Below are positions 20,537 to 31,554 of a stretch of DNA of 64,000 nt, piece after piece. This stretch comes from Axinella damicornis (Eukaryota; Porifera; Demospongiae; Axinellida; Axinellidae): the NCBI GenBank assembly GCA_963931865.1, contig OZ007506.1:11533301-11597300 (forward strand), written 5' to 3'. The notes under the pieces were generated by a model. It made no database searches. It worked only from the letters and a program-made list of their open reading frames with translations, and was not told where the DNA came from. Position 1 is the first letter of the stretch, and each line of letters starts with the position of its first letter. Both the position numbers and the translations under genes were made by a program.

Positions 20537-20684
20537 GTTCCTCCTGACCATGGAGTCGGGGGACACGTATGACTGCAGCGTGGTGCAGTACTTCAAAGAG
20601 AAGCACAAACTGGAGCTGTGCTAACCCCACCTGCCCGGCCTGTAGGTTGGCCAGGAGAAGAAACACACGTACCTCCCGCTAGAG
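20537..20684 (+). pseudogene. Argonaute exon: PAZ, two stops
   Basis: Acceptor CCACAG, donor GTCAGT. Reads FLLTMESGDTYDCSVVQYF, then KEKHKLELC, TAA, PHLPGL, TAG, VGQEKKHTYLPLE. Family text has Y or Q at the two stops (HLPCLQVGQ), so these are point nonsense changes. Confidence 0.88.
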
Positions 20685-21164
20685 GTCAGTGCAGAGAATG
20701 TAGATCATATTGATCATAGCTATGTCAGCACAGAGAATGTTGATCATAGCTAGAGGTCAGTTCAGAGAATGTTTCAGATGATCCATCATGCGTGTAAATT
20801 TGACTGCTATTGTGGTCGCAAAGAAACCAGTGTAGCCTTGTCTCACATGCTCGGTGGATACTGCTATGTGGACAGGGTAGTACCTTCTTTATTGTGTTTC
20901 TTTCTCCCAAGACCTGTATACGTACCCCGTCATAGTAAAGTAAGTTATCGATTATCGTGCACCATGTACATGCTGCTGCATATATAACCACGTTGAAGAC
21001 GTACATTACTGGAAGTGGGCGTGTCCCTCCATGAATAGCGTGGATTGGACAGCTGTTCATATTCTGAAAATCATGCTCTTTTACTAAATGTTATACTTAC
21101 TCAATGGATTCAGGAAGAACAGCTAGCTCTGCCTCAAGAACCGCGCAATGTACATGTATAAACA

Positions 21165-21215
21165 TAGCCTCGTACCCAGGCCTCGACCGCCAGTCGGGGC
21201 CTGGATACGAGGCCA
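21165..21215. mobile_element. TAGCCTCG mini-MITE, 51 bp, TSD 8/9
   Basis: TAGCCTCGTACCCAGGCC pairs with GGCCTGGATACGAGGCCA. Flanks GTATAAACA (21156-21164) and GTAGAAACA (21216-21224) match at 8 of 9. Confidence 0.75.
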
Positions 21216-21660
21216 GTAGAAACACTGAACCTGCACTATTGTGCCGCCAAGTCTTGCACATTCCATTCATTTCTGCATAGAAAGTTGTTGGAGGCATCTG
21301 CACTATAACAAAACCACTGTCTGATTAGACCTGGTCAACATTGAGCAACACCACTCAGTACCCAAAGTACCCAAGGTACTGTTACAGTAGCTACAGCAAC
21401 GAAAATCAGGCGTGCAGCACAAGGATCTTGGAGCTTCCGAATGTTGCAGAAAACTCGCCAAAATTTTTTGCTTCTGTAATCAGAGAGCGGCATCTGACAA
21501 TGCACACAGTTTTGCATGCCCAAAGTTTACAGCTGACAGACTGTAACTGCAGAGCCAAATGAGAGAACTTGGAACGTACAGTGAGAGGGATCCACACTAT
21601 GGATTAAGGGTCACACCCAGTTCTGATAATCTGCATCTTCCATGCCAGCATGCCAAATAC

Positions 21661-21700
21661 TAGCCTCATTCCCAGGCTACGCGGCCTGGGAACGAGGCTA
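21661..21700. mobile_element. Smallest TAGCCTCA MITE, 40-bp palindrome
   Basis: TAGCCTCATTCCCAGGC, 6 bp, GCCTGGGAACGAGGCTA. Flanks GCCAAATAC and GCCCGATAC match at 7 of 9. It consists of almost nothing except two ends. Confidence 0.78.
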
Positions 21701-21929
21701 GCCCGATACATGGTGCCTGATAATCTGTCCTGCACTAACAGTCATCTCCACTGAGCAAGTTTCACAAAAACAAATGAGTGTGTGGTGTGAATCAGCTTCA
21801 TTGTGGTAGTCTGTGTTATGTGCATCCTCTGCTAGATGCATGGCTTCATTTGACCACTTGTCAGTCATCTTCCTAGCCTTGTTCCCAGGCTGCATGGGAC
21901 GTTCATGTTGCAGCATGCAGCCATAGGGG

Positions 21930-22030
21930 TAGGGAACACACACACAGTCATACGGGGGAGGGAACACAGACGGGACATGTAGCCATGAGGGGGAGGGAAC
22001 ACAGATGGGGAGGGAACACACATGATTGTC
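21930..22030. repeat. Short GGGAGGGAACACA tandem repeat
   Basis: Four irregular copies of GGGGAGGGAACACA with spacers of 10-30 bp. No function evident. Confidence 0.55.
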
Positions 22031-22508
22031 ATCAGAATGGCCACAGGCCACAGAAATATTGGCACTAAACATACACTCGTACACATCACAGCAACTGTGA
22101 GTCAGGTTAGCGTTTATAGCTGAAGCAGTCTAGCAGTAACATCATCGGCCATGTCGGTAGCGGCCCACGAGCAGCCACCGTCTTCAAGTTGTCCAAGTGT
22201 CGCCACCGAGGAGGCAGAATGTTCATGGTGCTCTAGCCAATGACCACGAGTGGTCTCTCCGTCTTTGTTGTCGCCATCATCCGTCGAACAGGTAGCTAGA
22301 TGGTTCACGATTCCTTGCATCGAGGAGGTGCATAGCTAGAGTTCGTTGAATTTGAATATTATTGTGCACGTGCAAGTGAAATTCGCTGATTTAAAATTTA
22401 CGGTAATTGCATGATCCAAGCAAACACACAAACATACACACGCACAGCACAATGAAGTCATGCTAGTGTGGGGCTAGCTCAGGCTCGCCCCAATTACTGC
22501 CCACCCAC

Positions 22509-22628
22509 CAGTCTGTTGATCTCCCTCTCTCTGTCAGGAGCTGTTCTGGAGGTGGCCTTTATCATCTTGGATGTCTAGTTCTCAGACAGCTTCTTGATGC
22601 AACGCTGACCCGGCACAAGGTTGTACAC
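22509..22628 (-). pseudogene. Argonaute exon in inverted orientation: PAZ end, one stop
   Basis: Minus strand, 120 bp, 40 codons: VYNLVPGQRCIKKLSEN, TAG, TSKMIKATSRTAPDREREIN, RL; donor GTGGGT. This is the VCNIVAGQRCIKKL exon of Argonautes, which should follow the LPLE end of the exon at 20537-20684 (phase 0 on both sides, matching). It is flipped relative to the rest of the gene. A MITE end (TAGCCTCGTTCCC) lies 44 bp away at 22672. Confidence 0.87.
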
Positions 22629-22929
22629 CTTCATGAACATATACAACACCACAGTGATGTTTGGAAGATGATAGCCTCGTTCCCTTGTCGCACTGACTCT
22701 GCCGGCTGCATATGTCGAAGATGGCAGCAATCATGCACACAGTCGTATCATACATGGACATATACACTTTACGTGGGGGGATCAAGTACAAATGTAGGAC
22801 TGGTCGACGGGAGGAAGGGGTTGTAGGCAGGGTTGGATTCTGTTTCTGGGCATGCATACCGGTTAACACCATAAACAGGATGATGATCAACTCTACATTA
22901 TTGCTACTCATTCACATCTCTCTTTCCTC

Positions 22930-23405
22930 TGCTGCTTCCTTCTTTCCCCCTTCTCCTCTGCCCCCCCTCTCTCTCTCTCCTCTCCCCCCTCTCCTCTACT
23001 TGTTTCTCCCTCACTCTCCTTGCTGGTTTATCCTCCTCCCCCCCCCCCCCCCCCCTCCCCACTCTTCCCTGCTCTCCTCTCTCCCCACTCCCCCCTGCGC
23101 TCCTCTTTCCCCACTCTCCTTGCTGGTTTCTCCTCCCCTCCTCTTCCCCCACTCTCCCCCACTCTCTCCTGTTTCCCCTCTCTCCTTGTTGGTTTCTCCT
23201 CTCTCCTTTTCCTTCCCTCCCCGCTCTACTCTTTCCCCACTCTCCTTGCTGTTTTCTCCTCTCCTCCTCTTCCCCCTCTCTTCTCTTTACCCTCTCTCCT
23301 TGCTGGTTTCTCCTCCTGTCCTCTTCCCCCGCTCTCCTCTTTCCTCCTCTCTCCTTGTTGGTTCCTCTTCCTCTTCTCTCTGCTCCCCCCTTTCTCCTTT
23401 CACAG
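22930..23405. repeat. Polypyrimidine minisatellite in intron
   Basis: Long CT-only tract built of 45-50 bp units containing CTCTCCTTGCTGGTTTCTCC, with a run of 17 C at about 23038-23054. The open frames (up to 302 codons, Ser/Pro/Leu) are by-products of the repeat. Confidence 0.8.
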
Positions 23406-23775
23406 GCCAGAGTACAGGCTCAGCCAGAGAAAGGTATGTGTATGTGACAGTGTTTCCCCCAAACCTGACAGGAAAGGGGAGGGGGAGGATTCAAATGACC
23501 ACATCAAATCAGAAAATGGGATGGGGGAGCACCCTTGTACGGGGAACACTGGTACAGGAACACCCTTTTTATAATGGCAATAGCATATTACCAGAGCTAA
23601 TTATAACTCATTTGACTTGATCTGCCAAATGACAGGTCAACAATCAGTTTGGACGGACATAGAGAGAAAGTGACAGGACATTTTATTTCATTGAGAAAAG
23701 TGCATGGTGCATGTAACAAGATATTATATCATGTATTTTACACAATTGCATGTTGCTATGGGTAGCTAAGTAATT

Positions 23776-26172
23776 TTAATCCTCATCTGATGGAGTGTCC
23801 GAGTCAAACCAGTCATCCCAAGCACTGAGAGTAAGGATACTGCTATCTGTGTCCTCCAAACTTGCGCTCTCTTCTTGAGGACTGTCACTGCTACTTGTAG
23901 CTCGTGGTTGGTACTCCTTCCTTGGATTCTGGTTCACTCTTCGGCTAGTGCAACAGTCTGTCCACCACAACTGAATTGCTGCATCGGCATTGAAAGAAGT
24001 GAGCGCAGGGCCCTCCACGTTGATCTCTAAAAGATCGTGCAGTGTGCTATTGTTGATACTTGTCCGACGCTTTGTCTTGATTACTTTCAACAACGAGAAC
24101 AGTTGCTCAACACGGCTGGTAGAGATGGGTAGGCTGAACAAAAGTTCACAGAGGATGAGAATGTTAGGCCATCTGCTAGAGTCTGGACTAGTGTGAAGCT
24201 TGTACCAGATTTTGCGATAGTTCTCTGAACCTATTGGGAGGTACTTCCTTGCGTAGGATACAACATCTTCCACTTCATCTTGAATCGATGCCACACACAT
24301 TCCCTTAGCTTCCAGTGGAATGCGAAAGATAGAGATGATGTATTCTACAGCTGCTCTGACTTCAGCAAAATCATCAAGATCCAACATTCCATCATCGCTG
24401 CTGTCTTCACTGAAACGACTTTGCCAACTTTGAGTTTCTAAAAAGACAAGAATCGACCTCAAAAGCTGGATATCTGACCATTCAAGACGTTCCTTGATCT
24501 TCTGCTCAAGTCTGCGAATGTCGTCCATCACATGCTTCTTGCACTGCTCCAAGGTACTGTCAAAGTTCTGTAGAGCTACTCCTTGATACTCCTTCTGATC
24601 ACCAACATCCTTTAACCTCCCCTTCACCAACTTAACAGTAGGCCATTCAATTGGAGCCAGATCTGACAAGGACTTGAGGGCTTTCACTGATTTCAGAGTA
24701 TTCTCAATACTGGTAACAATGTCAGCTCCTCCTTTCTGCAGAGTTAGGCTAAGAAGAGAGACAGGCTTTAAGGCTTCTACATACATGGCACAACCAATTA
24801 ACATCTTGGGTTGTCTCCACTTGAGAAGGTAGCCTTTCAAGCGCTGTCTGTCATCTGGCTTGAGGGAGCTGTCCTCTGTAAGAGTGGAGAGATGATGTAT
24901 GTAGGCACCATAGCGGTCCAGGACACGCTGAAGAGCTTTTCTTTTATGTGTGACCCATCTTGTTCCATGTGATCGAACAGGAAGGTGTCCTCCTTTTGGA
25001 AATTCAAAAACACACCGGAGATCATCCACTATGCTGGTAAGCTCGTACGACTTTTTTGGCGACTTCTCGTAGATGTAGAAGAGACGGAGCAACATCTCGA
25101 CTATGTTGGTGAAAAGGGAGCTGGAGAATGCATTCTTACATGCCAATTCCAAACGGTGAGCGTAACACCACGACCAGTAAAGCCATGGCAAAGCCTGTTG
25201 CATTTGACCCTTCAATCCAGTATGGTTACCAACATTAACTGAAGCTCCGTCCGTGCCTCCTCCAACAAGCACCGGTCTGCCCTCCACTCCTAGTACGCTA
25301 TCCTTGTCCAAGACATTTTCCACGCCCATAAACTTCAGGGCCTCATTGACACACGAAAGCAAACCACTGGCATCGGCTTTTCCTGGGCTATGGATCGACA
25401 AGTAGCGAGTACATGGAGTGATCTCTTGGGCAGTGGCATCCTTACAGCAGTACAAAAGCACAATCATCTCGTCTTCTTGGTTACCAGCATCCGTCGTTCC
25501 GTCCATCAAAAAACTGAAAAAGCGTGATCCAGAGCTCGATAGTGCGTTCAGGAAGGTCTGGCGCTGGCTCTTAGCGATGTAGCTAGTGAAGGCCTTCGCT
25601 GAGTCTGGCGTGCGATAGGCTGGGCCCAAGTCAACTCCATGGCGAGATTCGAGTTCCAACAACGCAGGGTATTTGGTGAATGGTAAGCTTTCCTTTGCCA
25701 TCATGAAACACACGTCGAACTTTTTCGCCATTCTCTCTCGCGTTTCGTCGTCCATCGATGACAAAAGACACCCGATCGTGGTTGACGTAGCCGACGACTC
25801 ACCCCTAGCTCTCGAGCGCTCGACTTTCAACTTGGCCATTGCAGCTTTGTGAGCATCACTAGTAGCATGATCGATCAAGTTGCTTGTTCTCTGGTTTGTC
25901 GAACCCTCAATCCAATCTCTCCTGAAGTTTTTCAGCGATCGTATGTTGGCTTCGTACTTCCTGCATATAGCGCAGTAGAGAGAGACCACGTGGGTTCCTT
26001 TGGCATCGAGGGCACATCGCAGCCAAGATAGCGTCTGATGCTCGATTTCGTGCCCTTTTTGCCATTTTTCAAACGTTGCCTTCGTAATCTGTCGCCTAGC
26101 CTTCTTTGTGTTGCTGCTGGACTCGCAAAGAAGTTCATCTCCAACATTAACAGCGCGCTTATGACCGGCCAT
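23776..26172 (-). CDS. hAT-family transposase, intact 798 aa
   Basis: Cut-and-paste DNA transposase. Residues 66-110 form a TTF/BED-like zinc finger (CAIC, then NLIDHATSDAHK). The RNase H-like core has D224 in FLMDGTTDAG, D308 in GGGTDGAS, the conserved CYAHRLELACKNA at 336-348, TRW at 404-406 and E689 in STSRVEQLFSLLK. The last part is the hAT dimerisation region (KTKRRTSINNSTLHDLLEIN, 699-718), followed by an acidic Ser-rich tail. Wording resembles the ZNF862/KIAA1586-like branch. ATG at 26172 is 73 bp inside the right TIR; no intron is needed. No frame damage, so recent activity or domestication are both possible; complete TIRs favour a recent transposon. Confidence 0.93.
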   Translation of the reverse strand: MAGHKRAVNVGDELLCESSSNTKKARRQITKATFEKWQKGHEIEHQTLSWLRCALDAKGTHVVSLYCAICRKYEANIRSLKNFRRDWIEGSTNQRTSNLIDHATSDAHKAAMAKLKVERSRARGESSATSTTIGCLLSSMDDETRERMAKKFDVCFMMAKESLPFTKYPALLELESRHGVDLGPAYRTPDSAKAFTSYIAKSQRQTFLNALSSSGSRFFSFLMDGTTDAGNQEDEMIVLLYCCKDATAQEITPCTRYLSIHSPGKADASGLLSCVNEALKFMGVENVLDKDSVLGVEGRPVLVGGGTDGASVNVGNHTGLKGQMQQALPWLYWSWCYAHRLELACKNAFSSSLFTNIVEMLLRLFYIYEKSPKKSYELTSIVDDLRCVFEFPKGGHLPVRSHGTRWVTHKRKALQRVLDRYGAYIHHLSTLTEDSSLKPDDRQRLKGYLLKWRQPKMLIGCAMYVEALKPVSLLSLTLQKGGADIVTSIENTLKSVKALKSLSDLAPIEWPTVKLVKGRLKDVGDQKEYQGVALQNFDSTLEQCKKHVMDDIRRLEQKIKERLEWSDIQLLRSILVFLETQSWQSRFSEDSSDDGMLDLDDFAEVRAAVEYIISIFRIPLEAKGMCVASIQDEVEDVVSYARKYLPIGSENYRKIWYKLHTSPDSSRWPNILILCELLFSLPISTSRVEQLFSLLKVIKTKRRTSINNSTLHDLLEINVEGPALTSFNADAAIQLWWTDCCTSRRVNQNPRKEYQPRATSSSDSPQEESASLEDTDSSILTLSAWDDWFDSDTPSDED

Positions 26173-26217
26173 ACTTGTCCGTTTGCAACTACGAATGGGC
26201 GGTCCCTAGACGTAATT

Positions 26218-26237
26218 CACCGGTCAATTGACCGGTG
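26218..26237. promoter_or_regulatory. Perfect 20-bp palindrome upstream of the hAT transposase
   Basis: CACCGGTCAATTGACCGGTG reads identically on both strands, between the start codon and the right TIR. A dimer-binding site for transposase or a host factor is possible; function is inference. Confidence 0.5.
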
Positions 26238-26325
26238 ACCGAACGTTATAATTAGCTCTGATTACACACTTTTACTGTATCTGGCAACCATGCCTGGATG
26301 CGTATGGAGATACCAGGTACATCAT

Positions 26326-26380
26326 TAGCCTCGTACCCAGGCTCATTTCCTCTTACCGCACGGGAGGAAAGAGCCTGGTA
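26326..26380. mobile_element. TAGCCTCG MITE remnant
   Basis: TAGCCTCGTACCCAGGCTC at the left and GGAGGAAAGAGCCTGGTAAC at the right; the final CGAGGCTA is lost. Related to the complete copy at 27434-27498. Confidence 0.6.
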
Positions 26381-27433
26381 ACATTGGGGGGTTCTAACCG
26401 TTGACTTCCTGTGCCTGAATTCTTGCAGCTCCAATCAGATTGCAGAACTGATTCACGTGGATGCGTGACCTTAAATTTAATTTGCGAACGTGTTAACGTA
26501 GAAGCTATGAAGCTGAAATCCCAGTTAGCAAATGCTGTGATGGATAAACACTGTGAAACAGGTCGTTACTGCGATGGGGCAAGTCTGGTAGGATATGCGA
26601 GCTCGAGACTGCAGCTGCTACTAGTAAGTCGCGTATTCCGGTTTATAGTCCCAAGCAGCAAGATCAACCAGTTGCCTTTACAACACTGAAATGTCATCAA
26701 GCCGAAACACCTCAATCAGCCGGAAAGCCTCCACGGAAAAGGAAAAGATGCTTCCATCCCCAGTCACCAGCATATCGGCCGAGTACTTCAACAGCGCGGA
26801 GTCTCTTTGGAAAGGATGATGACTGTGAGGTATGGAGTTATGATGCTTTCGCTAGAGTGTGCCCCGTGAGCAATATTTCTTCTGTTTTTGTAAATAGGAA
26901 CTTGCTGAACCACTTCCAGCTAGTGACAATGAGCACACAACTGAAGCACCTGTGCAGTCCCAAGAGAAAGAAGCGAAGATTCGTAAGAACCACAAATTAT
27001 TATTATCAGCACATCAATTCAGCTGCAAGCTGGTGGGCAACAACCTCGATCTGACTGTCAAAGTCCGAGACATGTGTGTCGATAACCCTAACCCGGCTCA
27101 CCACTTCTTTCATAGCATTGCTGTCCAAGACCGTATAGACTGATCACTTGGATGACTCTAAGCCACAATGTCTTGCTAGTACTCTTGAAGTCTCAAACTT
27201 TGTGCCTTCACCTTCTGACGAGCAACGATTGCGTAGTGACTTCTTGTGGCTCGGATTATTGTTTCAGAATTTGCTGAATTCATGTTCTTGCAGTTGTCCA
27301 TTCCCACTCACATCCATCATCAGTACTCAAAAGAAATGACACAGAAGAGCAATGTTGTAAGTGTCTGATTGTGTACAATTATATGAACAGCATGCATTAT
27401 ACATTGCAACTTGGCCATTCACAAATATTCATC

Positions 27434-27498
27434 TAGCCTCGTACCCAGGCTCATTTCCTCTAACTGCACGAGAAAGAGCCTAGGTACGTACGAGGCTA
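27434..27498. mobile_element. TAGCCTCG mini-MITE, 65 bp, TSD 8/9
   Basis: TAGCCTCGTACCCAGGCTC and GTACGTACGAGGCTA ends. Flanks ATATTCATC (27425-27433) and GTATTCATC (27499-27507) match at 8 of 9. It sits in an intron of the DUF6589 pseudogene. Confidence 0.82.
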
Positions 27499-28742
27499 GT
27501 ATTCATCCCTCAATAGATTTATTTCGTATCTTGTAGGTGTTACCTTGAAGAACAAAAACTTGAGCAGTGAAATTATGGAGAAGATGCAAAAGTATGTCCC
27601 ATTCACTACTGACAAGTCTATCAGCCTCGATGGAGTACCCAAAACGGACATTTTGGAGACATGCTTATTAAATTTTGGTGGGGACCAACTAACCTGTGCC
27701 AGGGCAAGAAGTGCCAAGTGTCACCGTCAGGATTCAGCCACTCCTTTGGAGAAACTGGACGGGCTGGAGCCTGTGGTTGAAGACTGGCACGCCAAAATGT
27801 GCCTCATTGAAGTGAGTACTGCAATTTCATTGTGCAGTTATAATAGTAGTTTGTGTTGTCCTAGTGTCTAATACCACTCACAGCTGGTTGATTACAAGCT
27901 CAGTCAGATACAATTGTAGGTTTCTGTGGAAGTCCCTACTTGTACTGAGAGAATTCTAATTACATCACACCTTTTTCCCCACTGTTAGGTCATTTTTAAG
28001 AGGTACTTTGATGGCAATTCCATTACTGATGGTGGCACTCTATGGCACCTCAGATGCCTCATCAGGCGCCACAATATATCAAAAGACGTTTCCAAGGAGA
28101 TGACTGAACTGGTAGACTTCTTCTGTTCAGTTGCTAGGGCCCATGTTATTGCTGCAGCCTTCAATTTTTTGGGACAAGACAGACAAGCCAGACAAGCCAG
28201 TAAATCACCAATGGCATCCAACTCTGCCAATGTTGACGTCTACAACCATTCACTGGACGTACCTGACAGACACAATCTCGGCATTTGTGGATCAGTACAT
28301 AATGCCATCGTTCAAGTTCAGCCTTGATTTGCCTAAACCTCCCAAATCCAAGGCGCAACCGTATGGATGCCAGCAAGCCAGGCATATCTAACTATGCCCG
28401 CTTGTTCCTTGCAGACCTCCTCTTTGTGGAAGAACTGATCGATTCCATTCATGAAGGTGATGGAGATAGGATGATGACCAACTGGAAGTATCTCCTCCTT
28501 TACTTCCGATCTACTGGCCACAGAAACTATGCCTATGAGAGCGTTAACGTCATTGCCCAAGCCTCTTCGCTGCTTAGTGAACGGAGTGCTCACCGTGGTG
28601 CAGTTTTGTGAACACAACTGGAAAGCCTGGTAAAAACCACTCATGTGACCTTGAGATGGAGCACTGGAATGCAGCTTTCAAACAGCACATAGCAGCAACA
28701 GCTGGAGGGAATGTAAATGCCTCAACAATTACACGTACAGGG

Positions 28743-28866
28743 ATGGCTCTGTCTACGCTTCAACAAGTGTGTTTGTCCTTCGATTCTGCTACTAATGTCA
28801 GGCCATGGCTCTGTCTACGCTTCAACAAGTGTGTTTGTCCTTCGATTCTGCTACTAATGTCAGGCC
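28743..28866 (+). repeat. 62-bp exact tandem duplication in the DUF6589 pseudogene
   Basis: The 62 bases starting ATGGCTCTGTCTACGCTTCA at 28743 recur at 28805. Because 62 is not divisible by three, the frame is lost. Confidence 0.92.
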
Positions 28867-29171
28867 ATTGACATCCAGACACACCACCAAAAGTTCGAAG
28901 AAAGATGAAGACATGATGGTTGATGCTCTACGTAGGAAATATAATGTATTTGAAGCAGAAGGCAATCATTCGAAGTTCCCAAAATTCCAACAAAATCACT
29001 TCAACAACATCGACAGAAAGAAGTTTACTAAATGGATCACAGGGCACATCAAGAAACTGTCTAAGGTGCAAAATAAGCACAAATCAAACAAGGCCAGCCT
29101 GTGCAACTGAATCCACAGGACACCTGCAATTCACTTTTGGCAGCTGTGGAAGGAAGCTGGGAAGATTATGG

Positions 29172-29525
29172 TGGCCGAGAAGGTCACTTTCTGATTCGCG
29201 TTTTCCCATAGCGTATTCGCATTCGGCATTGCGTATTCCCATTTACCATAGCGGATTCGCGTTCGGCATAGCGGATTCGCGTTCGGCATTGCGTATTCCC
29301 ATTTACCATAGCGGATTCATAGCGGATTCGCGTTCGGCATTGCGTATTCCCATTTACCATAGCGGATTCGCGTTTTCCCATAGCGGATTCGCGTTCGGCA
29401 TTGCGTATTCCCATTTACCATAGCGGATTCGGTGGTCGAGAAGGTCACTTTCTGATTCGCGTTTTCCCATAGCGGATTCGCGTTTTCCCATAGCGGATTC
29501 GCACGGCATTGCGTATCGTTGCGTA
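29172..29525. repeat. Minisatellite of CATAGCGGATTCGCGTT modules
   Basis: Irregular 20- and 50-bp units (GCGGATTCGCGTTCGGCA, TTGCGTATTCCCATTTACCA). The leading unique sequence GGTCACTTTCTGATTCGCG occurs at 29181 and again near 29440, so the array edge itself was duplicated. Confidence 0.85.
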
Positions 29526-29895
29526 TTCTTGTTGATCGACCACAAAATGCTTGGGAGCCACGCCCACTGCGTACCTCGAACCCAAACCGAGAGCATGGTA
29601 ATCTTGATGGACCACCAACTGTCTTCTTCTGAACTGGATGGTTAGTTCACATATGACATAGGCCTATAGGCGGGGCAAGGGAATATCATGTAGTGAGACT
29701 GCCTCAGCATGAGAAAGTAGCTTGCTGCTAGCTAATTAGTTACTAGGTTGTGTGATATACAATTTTTGAAACTGTTACAGAACTTCTTTTGAAGTATTTC
29801 TACTCGTGGCACCCGTATAGGCTAATACTTACTCGACTGGAGGCAGTACACAACCTAAAATGGAGGTGAGATGAAACAACGAAAGTGGTTTACAC

Positions 29896-29969
29896 ATAGC
29901 TGTTCAAAATACACTCATGCCCTGGTACACAAGTTAAAACTCATGTGTGAGTGTATTTTGAACAGCTAT
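29896..29969. repeat. 22-bp-arm hairpin
   Basis: ATAGCTGTTCAAAATACACTC at 29896 is inverted at 29948-29969 with a 30-bp loop, followed by TTTTT. Abuts the TGTCTCGG repeat. Role unknown. Confidence 0.6.
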
Positions 29970-31554
29970 TTTTTTGTCTCGGCACCGAAGTGCCGAGACA
30001 CAGTGCTGGATGCGTAGGTACTACGTGGTACGTACGTCGCTTTTCGCAATGCGCCCGCGCAAGTGCTGCATGCATGCTCTACACCCCTATTAGGGTATCA
30101 AACGTATTTATAGCCTGCAAGTAAGTCTTCAAAAATGATTATGGGTTTGCATGGCTGCTCATGAATCCTCTTACCAAGACTGCTACGTAGCTCTAATACT
30201 TAATTCAGGACAATGAATACTCACCCATCCAGTGTGCTGCACTCAGCCATCCCAAGTGCATACTAAAGCTCACTCAGCTCTAGCTAGCTAGCTATAGGCC
30301 TATAGATAAGTGCTGAAAGAATTGGCCAAGGTGTTGACTAAACATCAAGCCCAGACACGACCATACTGCTTTGGGGATTGCTAAAGTTCGAGTTCGAGTT
30401 CGAGTTCGAGTTCGAGTTCGAGTTCGATCTTGGTTCCGCGTACGTTCCAGGCCAAGATGGCTGTGTACGTCCGAGCAGAACTTGCCAAATCATGAGAACG
30501 GATCACAGCATGCTCTGGGGGAGGCGTGAACCTCTGTCGTGTGTGCTAATACCGATGAGCTGTCCGTTACTGTTGGAGGTGCGACGAACCCAGGGTGGCT
30601 ACGTCAGACAAATATAGCTAGCTACCCTAGTATGTATGTAGAGTCTATCTATTGGCAGACAGTTCCAGGTGGAAGATAATGACTGTCACCTTTATGCTGC
30701 TGTCGTTTGAGTGTGCAATGTATAGGAACAGCCCAGCTACTCAGAGGTAAAGTGATTTGTCAGACATTGCACGTTCTCAAGTAATTTTGTTTCAGATAGC
30801 TACATGACGATGATCATGACACCATGTTCCTTACCTTCAGGAGCCTGTAGACTCGACAAGAATCTTGCAGTGACCATAGCGGTAAATTGTATGTATTGAA
30901 GTTGGACTCTAATGTTAGGTTTCTCCTTCCAAACTATATTGTACACTCCATTGTTGTCAATGAGTTATTTCCAACTGGGGTCTAAGTAGGACAGCCATAT
31001 GCATAGTCCATAATTGAAGGCCTCCGGTCAAAAACGGAATTAAAACGTTTTCTAGTTTCCGGAGATATACGGACGTTGAAAAATAATTGTACCGTGAATT
31101 TAGAATACGATGTTTACGCACGATTGTATGAAGATACCTGCGTGATTTCTACTTGCAGCCGCTGAACATGAGTCAATGTACGGTCGCTTAGTAGTCCAAT
31201 CTCAACTTCCACCCGGAAGCGTTTTACTCTCCTTTTTGACCGGAGCTATACTGTAGGACAAAACACAGGTCCATAGTCTTCTAATTGACCACTGCTTCAT
31301 TTTCCATCGACGATGTTGTTTGCATCTTTGCTCCAGCACCATACTGTGGTGCTGTCTACTTAAGTCATTGTAGTACAGGCACATGACAGTATACGCAGTG
31401 AGCAACATATGGATATATCACATATATTATGTAATGACATCAGCATGCACAATAGTGGGTGTGGTTTGGAGATGGATGAATCTCACAACTGAATGGAATG
31501 TGTGAATATAACAACAAAAAATGTGTGTGCATGTGTGCTTTGAAAAAATAGTAG

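Larger units (their letters stand above)
23592..26260 (-). mobile_element. Complete hAT transposon, 2.67 kb
   Basis: Perfect 16-bp terminal inverted repeats CAGAGCTAATTATAAC at 23592-23607 and 26245-26260 bracket one intact transposase ORF. CAGAG-type ends are typical of hAT. The sequence ATTAC flanks both sides, but a full 8-bp duplication is not evident. It lies in an intron region of the Argonaute pseudogene. Confidence 0.85.
26642..29110 (+). pseudogene. DUF6589-family gene, frameshifted
   Basis: Exon 26642-26831 (basic PPRKRKRC, donor GTATGG), exon from 26898 (NHKLLLSAHQFSCKLVGNN, AVQDRID, SNFVPSPSDEQRLRSDF), exon 27538-27811 (NFGGDQLTCARARSAKCHR, GLEPVVEDWHAKMCLIE), exon from 27989 (FKRYFDGNS to SVARAHVIAAA) and a 3' part to 29110 (DLEMEHWNAAFKQHI). 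GGDQLT and EDWHAK are signature segments of DUF6589, a transposase-like family common in cnidarian and sponge genomes. Frameshifts lie at about 27139, 28160, 28330 and 28600, and a 62-bp tandem duplication adds another. Function unknown; mobile-element origin inferred. Confidence 0.8.

Noticed and set aside
23405..23434. Short CAG...GTATGT segment as a missing Argonaute exon
   Set aside because: The translation does not match the expected MID-linker (TGRVL) sequence in any frame.
22712..23620. 302-codon Ser/Pro/Leu open frame
   Set aside because: It is a translation of a CT-rich minisatellite; other frames and the other strand are open as well.
29184..29423. Tandem array considered as a CRISPR-like array
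   Set aside because: Units are adjacent and variable without unique spacers, and the DNA is animal.
30381..30427. TTCGAG array considered as a telomeric repeat
   Set aside because: Only about seven units, and mirrored at 38.6 kb as an element end; it does not match the usual animal TTAGGG.
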